From JACCYI01 sp036389195 (lineage in GTDB: Bacteria; Actinomycetota; Thermoleophilia; Solirubrobacterales; Solirubrobacteraceae), in contig DASVQH010000254.1 in assembly GCA_036389195.1 (NCBI GenBank), forward strand, positions 1 to 17,757: a DNA stretch of 17,757 nt. The letters run 5' to 3'. Of this stretch, positions 1 through 6,697 are shown piece after piece. A model generated the notes under the pieces. That model searched no databases. It saw only the letters and a program-made list of their open reading frames with translations, and was not told where the DNA came from. Position 1 is the stretch's first letter; every line of letters begins with the position of its first letter. The translations under genes and the position numbers were made by a program.

Positions 1-509
1 CCGGGCCCGGCCGCCACCGTGTCGGTGCCGGGTCCGGGGAACAGGGTGTCGTCGCGCGCGCCGCCCGTCAGCCGGTCGTCGCCCGGGCCGCCCGCCAGCG
101 TCCCGGCGCCAGCGGCGAGGCGCAGGTCGTCAGCGCCGTCCTCGCCGTACAGCGTCGCCTTGAACCGGGCGAGCCCGCCGTCGTCGCCGTCGCCGAGGCT
201 CGCGGCGAAGCTGAAGCGCTTGCCGCGACAGACCACGGCGTGCTCGGAGCGCGCCGTGCATTCTCCCGAAGCCTGCAGCGGGGCGCCGGTGTCCTCGACG
301 AGAAGGCCGCGGCCCTCGCGGCCGACCACGAGCCGGTTGGGCTCGCCGGGCGCCGCGCGGAAGCTGACCTCCGTGGTGGCGGGGACGCACGGTCCCTTCT
401 CGTGGCAGAGCTCCGGGAGGGTCCGGGTGGAGACGGTCGCTGCGCGGGCTTGTTCTGCGCCCGCGGGGACGATCGCCAGCAGGGCGAGGAGCGCGAGCAG
501 GGGCCGCAT
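1..509 (-). CDS. secreted RTX-type calcium-binding repeat protein, C-terminus cut off by window edge
   Basis: The minus-strand frame is open from an ATG at 507-509 to the left edge, giving about 169 residues. The N-terminus (MRPLLALLALLAIVPAGAEQ) is a typical Sec signal peptide ending near AQARA-A, so the product is probably exported. A middle section with four cysteines (LCHEKGPC, then GECTARS and VVCRGK) precedes glycine/aspartate-rich nonapeptide repeats such as GEDGADDLRL, GGPGDDRLTGG and GARDDTLFPG. These are the GGxGxDxxx calcium-binding beta-roll repeats of the hemolysin/RTX family. The strand, signal peptide and repeats agree with each other, and the other frames over this stretch give only Arg/Pro/Ala-rich shadows. 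No clear Shine-Dalgarno sequence precedes the ATG. It is divergent from the small gene at 654. The function is unknown; in actinobacteria such proteins are usually extracellular or cell-surface. The repeat array probably continues beyond the edge. Confidence 0.82.
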   Translation of the reverse strand, partial: MRPLLALLALLAIVPAGAEQARAATVSTRTLPELCHEKGPCVPATTEVSFRAAPGEPNRLVVGREGRGLLVEDTGAPLQASGECTARSEHAVVCRGKRFSFAASLGDGDDGGLARFKATLYGEDGADDLRLAAGAGTLAGGPGDDRLTGGARDDTLFPGPGTDTVAAGP

Positions 510-653
510 CGTGGTCGCTTGGAACGGGCCGCGCACGCCGAAGTTGCGTGGAGCGGCGCGGGCCGCGCTCGTCCGTTTGCTGACCGTCGTCGGCGCCGGA
601 AGCGTCTGGGCGCCTCGTTGCCTGGCGCCGGGCGCCGCGGAGCAGGCAGACTC

Positions 654-1052
654 GTGGCGGTGCTCGCCGGCAACCCCCTGATCTTCGGCGGTGCGGACCA
701 CGGGACGCCGCCGCGGCCGTGGTCGAACGTGTGGGAGGGCTGGTGGCCGGTCCTGCACGCGCTCGACGCGCGCCTGCGGGCGCTCGACCCGCGCTACGGC
801 GTCGACTCGGTGGCCGAGATCGACGGGCGGCTGGCCGTGGGCGTGACGGTGGCGCCGGCGGTGCGCGGCGCGGCCGACGCGGCGATCGCCGAGGCCGTGC
901 GGGCGGCGGGGGAGACCTGCGAGTGCTGCGGTGCGCCCGGTTCGCTCCGGGTCGAGCCGCCGGGGCGGTGGGTCAAGACCCTGTGCGACGCCCATGCGGC
1001 GCCCGACGAGGTCGACGCGTGGACGGCGGCCGGGCGGGTGGCGGCGGCGTAG
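654..1052 (+). CDS. small zinc-ribbon protein of unknown function (CxxC...CxxH)
   Basis: A 132-residue product with a GTG start at 654; a second GTG at 660 is equally possible. The frame is open far upstream, so the start rests on a weak GGAG at 639-642 and on where the protein-like sequence begins. The N-terminal half has an aromatic stretch (WSNVWEGWWPVLHALDARL). The C-terminal half carries C89, C92 (ETCECCGAPG), then C111 and H114 (VKTLCDAH), a likely zinc-binding pair of knuckles. The layout of GW-type helix, 'V.EI.GRL.V' strand, helix and then CxxCGxPG...W..TLCDxH resembles a widespread family of uncharacterised plasmid, phage and chromosomal proteins; this is recalled from pattern, not searched. 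It is divergent from the RTX gene and followed by a non-coding gap. I cannot assign a function. Confidence 0.7.
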   Translation: MAVLAGNPLIFGGADHGTPPRPWSNVWEGWWPVLHALDARLRALDPRYGVDSVAEIDGRLAVGVTVAPAVRGAADAAIAEAVRAAGETCECCGAPGSLRVEPPGRWVKTLCDAHAAPDEVDAWTAAGRVAAA

Positions 1053-1071
1053 GGCACGTGGCGGGCGGACA

Positions 1072-1110
1072 ACCGGACATCCGCGCGCCGAGATCCCGCC
1101 GATGTCCGGT
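1072..1110. repeat. inverted repeat (10-bp perfect arms)
   Basis: ACCGGACATC at 1072-1081 is the exact reverse complement of GATGTCCGGT at 1101-1110, with a 19-base GC-rich spacer. It starts 20 bases after the stop of the zinc-ribbon gene. It could be a factor-independent terminator stem, although no T-run follows, or a protein-binding dyad belonging to the motif array that follows. Confidence 0.6.
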
Positions 1111-1130
1111 TCGACGTGATATGGACGTAC

Positions 1131-1238
1131 GAACGTCACACTCGCGGCGCGAGGAGCCGCGAATGTCACATTTGACGTCCTGAGCCCCACAACCGTCACA
1201 TCGGCGCCCTCCGAAGGCACGAGTGTGACGGTGTGACG
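1131..1238. repeat. CGTCACA/TGTGACG motif array with exact 30-base period
   Basis: CGTCACA occurs at 1134-1140 and 1194-1200, and the near-copy TGTCACA at 1164-1170. The reverse complement TGTGACG lies at 1224-1230, with an extra copy at 1232-1238. The first four start exactly 30 bases apart. The ten-base blocks at 1131, 1161, 1191 and 1221 read GAACGTCACA, GAATGTCACA, AACCGTCACA and GAGTGTGACG, while the 20 bases between them are unrelated. The array fills the gap between the zinc-ribbon gene and recQ (1053-1364), and no reading frame there looks coding. Likely roles are an operator cluster for recQ or a binding array for a nucleoid or replication protein; which one is unknown. Confidence 0.6.
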
Positions 1239-1351
1239 GACGCGCGGGCCAACCTTCGCGTCCTCACCCGACGCAGTCCAGTGATCGGCACGCGAGATGC
1301 AGTGCCGGAGTCCCGGAGCCTCCCGGGGGGCGAACCCGTCCGCGCCGCGCC

Positions 1352-1357
1352 TACCGT
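1352..1357 (+). promoter_or_regulatory. putative -10 element for a leaderless recQ transcript
   Basis: TACCGT matches the actinobacterial -10 pattern TANNNT. It ends seven bases before the ATG at 1365, so transcription would begin at or next to the start codon. No Shine-Dalgarno sequence lies upstream of that ATG, which fits leaderless translation, common in actinobacteria. No convincing -35 element is visible, so this is an inference from spacing. Confidence 0.4.
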
Positions 1358-1364
1358 GTAGACC

Positions 1365-3433
1365 ATGTCCTCCGCCGCCCCCGCCGTCGAACACGAGGCG
1401 CTCGCGCTCCTGCGCGAGCTGGCCGGGCCGGCGGCCGCCTTCCGCGAGCACCAGCTCGACGCGGTGCTGGACCTGGTCGAGCGGCGGCGGCGCGTGCTGT
1501 GCGTCCAGCGCACCGGCTGGGGCAAGAGCGCCGTGTACTTCGTGGCGACCGCGCTGCTGCGGGCGCGCGGGAGCGGGCCGACCGTGCTCGTCTCGCCGCT
1601 GCTGGCGCTGATGCGCAACCAGATCGAGGCGGCCGAGCGGCTGGGCATCCGCGCGGTCACGGTGAACTCGACCAACCGCGACGAGTGGGACGCCGTGGCC
1701 GCGCGCCTTGCCGCCGACGACGTGGACCTCCTGCTGATCAGCCCGGAGCGGCTCAACAACCCGCGCTTCCGCGAGACGATGCTGCCGTCGTTCGTCGAGC
1801 GTGTCGGGCTGCTGGTCGTCGACGAGGCCCACTGCGTGTCGGACTGGGGGCACGACTTCCGCCCCGACTACCGGCGGATCCGCGACGTGCTCGCCGCGCT
1901 CGCGCCCGACGTGGCGGTCCTGTGCACCACCGCGACGGCGAACGACCGCGTGGTCGCCGACGTCGCCGAGCAGCTCGCCGTCGGCGCCGACCCCGCGCAC
2001 CTGACCGTCTACCGCGGCCCGCTGGCGCGCTCGTCGCTGCGCCTGGAGGTCGTGCCGCTGCCCTCGCCGGCGGCGCGGCTCGCCTGGCTGGCGATGTGGC
2101 TGCCGCAGCTGCCCGGCTCGGGCATCGTCTACTGCCTCACCAAGCGCGACACCGACGCGGTGGCCGAGTGGCTGGCCTCGCGCGGGATCTCCGCGCTCGC
2201 CTACTCCGGCGAGGTCGGCGACGAGGAACGCATCGAGGCCGAGCGGCGCCTGCTGGCCAACGAGGTCAAGGCCGTGGTGGCGACCAGCGCCCTCGGCATG
2301 GGCTACGACAAGCCGGACCTCGGCTTCGTCGTCCACTTCCAGGCGCCGTCGTCGGCGATCGCCTACTACCAGCAGGTCGGGCGCGCGGGGCGCGGCGTCG
2401 ACGAGGCCCACGCCGTGCTGCTGCGCGGCGCCGAGGACCGCTCGATCCAGGACTTCTTCATCGAGACGGCGTTCCCGCCGCGCGCGCTGGTCGACGCCGT
2501 GCTCGCCGCGCTGCCGGCCTCGGTGCCGGCGCTGCAGGCCGAGGTCAACCTCGGCAAGACGCGGCTGGAAGCGCTGCTGAAGGTGCTCGACGTCGAGGGC
2601 GCCGTCCGCCGCGAGGCACCGAGTGGGTGCGGACCGGCGCGGCGTGGGCCTACGACGCGGAGCGCTACGACGCGATGACGAAGCAGCGGCGCGCCGAGCA
2701 GGCCGCGATGGCCGCGCTGGGCACGGACGGCCGCTGCCTGATGGAGGTCCTGCAGCGCGAGCTCGACGACCCGGCGGCGGCGCCCTGCGGCCGCTGCGCC
2801 GCGTGCACCGCGCCGCGGTTCGACGGCCCGGTCGACCCGGGGCTGGCGGGCGCCGCCCACGAGCTCCTGCGCTCGCAGCCGCTCACCCTCGGCGTGCGCC
2901 GCCAGACGCCGCGCACGGCCGACGCGCCCGGCAAGAAGATCCCCGCCGAGCTGCAGCTGGAGGAGGGGCGCGCGCTGGCACGCGCCGGCGACGGCGGGTG
3001 GGATCCGGTCGTGCGCGCCGGCCGGGCGGCCGGCCGCTTCGACGACGACCTCGCCGGGGCCTGCGCGGAGCTGCTGACCCGCTGGCGGCCGGCGCCCGCG
3101 CCCGAGTGGGTGGCCGCCATCCCGTCGCGGCGCTCGGGCGACCTCGTGCCGGCCTTCGCCCGCGCGCTCGCCGAGCGCCTCGGGCTCCCCTTCGTCGACG
3201 TGCTCGAGCGCACCGGCGACGGGCCGCCGCAGCGCGAGATGGCCAACTCCGCCCAGCAGGTCGCCAACGTGCGCGGCCAGTTCCGCGTCACGACCCCGCC
3301 GCCCGCCGGCCCGGGCCTCCTGGTCGACGACGTCCGCTACTCCGGCTGGACGCTGGCCACCGTCGGCGCGCAGCTGCGGATGAAGGGCGCCGGCCCGATC
3401 CACCCGCTGGTGCTGACGCTCGCCGGCGCCTGA
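1365..3433 (+). CDS. recQ: RecQ-family ATP-dependent DNA helicase with C-terminal phosphoribosyltransferase-like domain, frameshifted
   Basis: A superfamily 2 3'-5' DNA helicase for repair and recombination. Residues 1-417 read from ATG 1365 and show the Walker A variant TGWGKS (50-55), the DEAH box (153-156) followed by CVSDWGHDFRPDYRRI (a RecQ hallmark), and motif VI QQVGRAGRG (336-344). The frame then fails, and the first frame would stop at 2678 after a nonsensical tail. The family sequence resumes without a gap in another frame from 2615 (GTEWVRTGAAWAYD) to the stop at 3433. That part carries the zinc-binding cysteines CGRCAAC and a C-terminal segment with LVDDVRYSGWT, the PRPP-loop pattern of type I phosphoribosyltransferases. 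The restored length is about 689 residues, close to actinobacterial RecQ-PRTase fusions as I recall them. Restoring one G at 2615-2616 repairs the gene, so it is either a sequencing error or a recent pseudogene. Confidence 0.9.
2611..2620 (+). other. apparent 1-base deletion in recQ
   Basis: The sequence reads CGC GAG GCA CCG, whereas the continuing protein needs CGC GAG GGC ACC GAG. A G run of three has become two at 2615-2616. The join then reads VRREGTEWVRTG with no residue lost. No slippery heptamer (X XXY YYZ) is present, so programmed frameshifting is unlikely. Confidence 0.85.
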
Positions 3434-3503
3434 GCGACTGTCAGCCTTCGTACATCGGCGCCCAGAAAACCGGGGCCGAGACGTTGGGTGGGCGCACGTC
3501 ATC

Positions 3504-3520
3504 CCTCCGTGGAGGCTCAT
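3504..3520 (+). promoter_or_regulatory. Shine-Dalgarno inside a short palindrome before the PD40/RTX gene
   Basis: GGAGG at 3511-3515 lies five bases before ATG 3521 and decides this start over the in-frame GTG at 3488. It forms a perfect dyad with CCTCC at 3504-3508 (CCTCCGTGGAGG). The two-base loop makes a stable RNA hairpin doubtful, but the anti-Shine-Dalgarno pairing is exact. Confidence 0.55.
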
Positions 3521-5980
3521 ATGCCGGCCGTACTCCGTCGTCTGGCCGTACCCCGCGTCGCCGTCGCGCTTCTCGCGCTCGCCCTCGCGGCCCTTGCCTC
3601 CCCCGCACGCGCGGCCTATCCCGGCAGCAACGGGAAGGTCGTCTTCGGCGACTACGGGGACCACGACATGTCCGGCAACGCCTACAACGACCTCTTCACG
3701 GTCACGCCGGCCGGCGCCTCGCGCACGAACGTGACCCACACGACCGGCCAGACCGAGAACCACGCGCAGGTCGCACCAGACGGCCGGCGCGTCGCCTACG
3801 AGAGCGCGATCTCCAGCGGCCTCATGGTGCGCACGATCGGCAGCACCACGGCGACCCTGGTCCCCGACACGGCGTACGGCCGCTATCCGAGCTGGTCGCC
3901 CGACGGAACGCACCTCGCGTTCGTCTGCGACGGCCACCAGCTCTGCACGGTCGGCGTCGACGGAGCGTCGCTGCAGCAGCGGACCACGTGCGGCTGCGTC
4001 TCCGGGCCGGTCCGCTGGTCGCCCAAGTCCGGCGGCCCGATCCTCTACGGCGCGGACAACCGAGGGACGCGCGTCTACGCGTACAACACCGCGAGCGGCG
4101 CGTCGACCGACCTGACGCCTCCGTCCGGCCCCTACGGCAACGACGACTACGAGGACTTCGGCTGGTCGCCGGACGCGACGAAGATCGTGGTCGCGCACCA
4201 CTCGGGGAGCGACATCGCGTTCCACCTGCGGGTCATGGACGCCTCCGGCGCGAACGAGCACGCGCTCGCGAGCGACACGACACGGGACGTCACCCACCCG
4301 GTGTTCTCGCCCGACGGGAGCCGCATCGCGGTGCTGGACTTCCCGGCGTCGGGTAACCCGGTGGTCAAGAGCATCGACGCGGCGACCGGCGGCAGCCCCC
4401 TGACGCTGGCGACGCTCGCGGACCTCAACGACCATGGCGAACGCTCGTCGGTCGACTGGCTGCGCCTGCCGCCCGCGGGCAAGCCGGTCGTGACCGCGCG
4501 CGACGCGACCACGGTCAAGCAGACGACCGCGACGCTCCGCGGCCTCGTGAACCCCGGCGGCGCGGCCACGCAGTACCACTTCGAGTGGGGGACGACGACC
4601 GCCTACGGGAGCTCGACGCCCGTCGGGTCGCTCGCCGCGGGGAGCACGGACGTCTCCGTCGCCGCGGCGCTCGGCGACCTGACCAAGAAGACCACCTACC
4701 ACTTCCGCCTCGTGGCGGCCAACGCCGCCGGGACCACCTACGGCGCCGACCGGTCGTTCAAGACGCTGCCCTCGCCGGAGGCCCACGTGAGCGGCGGGAT
4801 CGCGTACTTCACCGCGCAGCCGGGGGAGAAGAACGACGTCGACGTGAGCTACGACGCGGCGGCGGACCAGATCGTGTTCTGGGACCGCGGCTCGCCGATC
4901 GTCCCCTACGGCGCCGGCTGCACGATCACCGGCACCGCCGGCGACCACGCGCGGTGCTCGGCCGCCGGGCTGACGGCGGTGCAGGTGAGCACCGGCGACT
5001 TCGCCGACCGGGTGGACTACGCCGTCGACGGTCCCTCGCTGCCGGCGACCATCCTCGCCGGCACGGGCGACGACGGCGTCGACGCCCACGCGGCGGTGCC
5101 GTACACCGTCTGGCTCGGGAGCGGCGCGGACCACTACTGGTGCTGGACCTGCGGCGCGAGCACCGTGCACGGCGGCGACGGGGCCGACGACCTCTACGTC
5201 TACGACGGCTCGACGACGCTGCCCGTCCTCACCGCCTACGGCGACGGCGGCGACGACGCGATCGGCGGCAGCGACGCGGCCGACACGCTGAACGGAGGCG
5301 CCGGGAAGGACAGCCTGCGGGGCCAGGACGGCGCCGATCACCTGTACGGCAACGCCGACGGCGACGTGCTCGAGGGCGGCGCGGGCGGCGACCGCCTCGA
5401 CGGCGGCGACGGCGACGACCGCCTGAACGGCGACGGCTACGCCGCGGCGGCCGCCGACACGTTCAACGGCGGGGCCGGCGCCGACACCGCCGACTACGCC
5501 CAGCGCTCCGACGCGCTGAAGCTGAGCCTCGACGGCGTCGCCAACGACGGCGGCCTCTACGAGGGCGACGACCTCGGTCCGAACATGGACGTCGAGGACG
5601 TCGTCGGCGGAAGCGGCGACGACGTCATCCGCGGCAACGGGGCCGCCAACGACCTCAACACCGGGCCGGGCGGGACGGATTCCCTGTGGGGCCTCGGCGG
5701 CGACGACACGCTGAAGGCGACCGTGTACGCGGACGGCGGCGCGTTCCGCGGCGGGGAGGGCGACGACACGCTCGACGGCACCTCGGAGATGAGCCAGTAC
5801 GTCACCCCGACCGGCGCGAGCTACTACGGCGGCGCCGGCGACGACCTGCTGCTGACGGCGAACGGCAACCCCGAGACGCTGATCCAGTGCGACGGCGCGA
5901 CGCCGGCCGGAACCGCCGACCAGGCGGTGGTCGACGCCAACGACCCGGCGCCCCAGGGGTGCGAGACCGTGACGCCCTGA
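3521..5980 (+). CDS. secreted multidomain protein: TolB/PD40 propeller, Fn3-like domain, RTX repeats
   Basis: An 819-residue product from ATG 3521, chosen for its strong ribosome site and because the signal peptide begins there (hydrophobic ALLALALAALASPARA, cleavage near residue 30). Mature protein residues 30-310 contain WD40-like/TolB blades: YPGSNGKVVF, SWSPDGTHLAFV, GWSPDATKIVV and FSPDGSRIAVL. Residues about 325-420 form a fibronectin-like domain (ATLRGLVNPGG...YHFEWGTT...TTYHFRLVAANAAGTTYG). From about 545 onwards there are repeated glycine/aspartate nonapeptides (GGAGKDSLRGQDGADHLYG, GGDGDDRLNGD, GGSGDDVIRGNG) that should fold as calcium-binding beta-rolls. The protein is probably extracellular or surface-attached, with a binding or scaffold role; no catalytic motif is visible. 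It is the second RTX-type protein in the window. It is convergent with the TetR gene, with seven bases between the stops. Confidence 0.88.
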   Translation: MPAVLRRLAVPRVAVALLALALAALASPARAAYPGSNGKVVFGDYGDHDMSGNAYNDLFTVTPAGASRTNVTHTTGQTENHAQVAPDGRRVAYESAISSGLMVRTIGSTTATLVPDTAYGRYPSWSPDGTHLAFVCDGHQLCTVGVDGASLQQRTTCGCVSGPVRWSPKSGGPILYGADNRGTRVYAYNTASGASTDLTPPSGPYGNDDYEDFGWSPDATKIVVAHHSGSDIAFHLRVMDASGANEHALASDTTRDVTHPVFSPDGSRIAVLDFPASGNPVVKSIDAATGGSPLTLATLADLNDHGERSSVDWLRLPPAGKPVVTARDATTVKQTTATLRGLVNPGGAATQYHFEWGTTTAYGSSTPVGSLAAGSTDVSVAAALGDLTKKTTYHFRLVAANAAGTTYGADRSFKTLPSPEAHVSGGIAYFTAQPGEKNDVDVSYDAAADQIVFWDRGSPIVPYGAGCTITGTAGDHARCSAAGLTAVQVSTGDFADRVDYAVDGPSLPATILAGTGDDGVDAHAAVPYTVWLGSGADHYWCWTCGASTVHGGDGADDLYVYDGSTTLPVLTAYGDGGDDAIGGSDAADTLNGGAGKDSLRGQDGADHLYGNADGDVLEGGAGGDRLDGGDGDDRLNGDGYAAAAADTFNGGAGADTADYAQRSDALKLSLDGVANDGGLYEGDDLGPNMDVEDVVGGSGDDVIRGNGAANDLNTGPGGTDSLWGLGGDDTLKATVYADGGAFRGGEGDDTLDGTSEMSQYVTPTGASYYGGAGDDLLLTANGNPETLIQCDGATPAGTADQAVVDANDPAPQGCETVTP

Positions 5981-5987
5981 CCGGCGC

Positions 5988-6641
5988 TCAGATCAGGACC
6001 GCGACGTAGAGCCGCGTCAGCTCGTCGATCACGGTCTCGATCGGCGGGCGCTCGTCCGGCCGGTGCTGCCAGTCGGTCATCACCTGCGTGAGCGCGCCGA
6101 CGAGCGCCGGCGCGACCACGCGCTCCTCCCGCCGCGGGATCAGGCCGCGCTCGGCCAGGCGCTCGGCGTCGGCGCGCAGGAGGTCCGCGTAGGCGGCCAG
6201 GACGCCCAAGCGGTGCTCCTCCATCCGCTCGGACACGCCCACGACCTCGACCAGCGTGATCCGCGCCGCGCGCTCGTCGCCGGCCCAGCGCCGCACCGCG
6301 GCGTCGACGCCCGCCCGGACGTGGCCCTCGAGGTCGCCGGGGACCTCCTCGAGCGCCCGGACCACCGCGCCCGCGTGCTCGGCGATGACCGCGTCGTAGA
6401 CCGCGGCCAGGAGGTCCTCGCGGCTCTTGAAGTGGTCGTAGAAGTTCCGCGGCGTCACGCCGGCCGCGGCGCACAGCCCCTCGATCGTGGTCGACGCGTA
6501 GCCCGTGGTCCCGAACGCCTCCAGGCCGGCGTCCAGCAGCCGCCGGCGCCGGTCGGCGTCGCGCGCCTCGGGCGTCATCCCGCGATATGGCCGTCCCGTC
6601 GTCGCCATGACGACCGCGACGGTAGCGGATCCGGTCGTCAT
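5988..6641 (-). CDS. TetR/AcrR-family transcriptional repressor
   Basis: A 217-residue product from ATG 6639-6641. ATGs at residue 12 (start at 6608) and residue 22 are also in frame; the longest start has AAAAGGA about ten bases upstream. Residues about 33-80 form the TetR N-terminal helix-turn-helix: LLDAGLEAFGTTGYASTTIEGLCAAAGVTPRNFYDHFKSREDL in outline, with the recognition helix VTPRNFYDHF. The rest is an all-helical ligand/dimer domain with no ligand-specific motif that I recognise. The gene is divergent from the GH31-GMC-GH31-dehalogenase operon, and a 35-bp palindrome sits immediately upstream of its start. It most likely represses itself and that operon until a pathway compound binds. 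Confidence 0.93.
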   Translation of the reverse strand: MTTGSATVAVVMATTGRPYRGMTPEARDADRRRRLLDAGLEAFGTTGYASTTIEGLCAAAGVTPRNFYDHFKSREDLLAAVYDAVIAEHAGAVVRALEEVPGDLEGHVRAGVDAAVRRWAGDERAARITLVEVVGVSERMEEHRLGVLAAYADLLRADAERLAERGLIPRREERVVAPALVGALTQVMTDWQHRPDERPPIETVIDELTRLYVAVLI

Positions 6642-6642
6642 C

Positions 6643-6677
6643 TGATACGAATCCTTTTCAGAAAAGATCGCGTATCA
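6643..6677. promoter_or_regulatory. 35-bp imperfect palindrome, probable TetR operator
   Basis: The left arm TGATACGAATCCTTTTC (6643-6659) and the right arm GAAAAGATCGCGTATCA (6661-6677) are complementary at 13 of 17 positions around a central A at 6660. The outer seven bases (TGATACG/CGTATCA) and inner five (TTTTC/GAAAA) match perfectly. It fills most of the 56-base divergent intergenic region and is its only A/T-rich part, so it also probably contains the promoter elements. Binding here would block transcription in both directions. TetR operators are usually 15-30 bp, so this one is long and could take two dimers. Confidence 0.75.
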
Positions 6678-6697
6678 CTTCTGGGGGAGATCGACAC

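Noticed and set aside
1194..1230. CRP/FNR-type operator (TGTGA...TCACA)
   Set aside because: The half-sites face the wrong way or are 23 bases apart; the family needs about six bases between inward-facing half-sites.
1131..1238. CRISPR array
   Set aside because: The 30-base period is striking, but only about 7-10 bases of each unit are conserved and one copy is inverted. Real CRISPR repeats are longer and near-identical, and no cas gene is in the window.
2611..2620. Programmed ribosomal frameshift in recQ
   Set aside because: No slippery heptamer and no downstream stem were evident; a missing base in a G run is the simpler explanation.
2366..5341. Long minus-strand open frame of 991 codons opposite recQ and the PD40/RTX gene
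   Set aside because: It is Arg/Ala/Val-rich low-complexity sequence with no family motif, lying antisense to two clear genes; a typical artefact of very high GC content.
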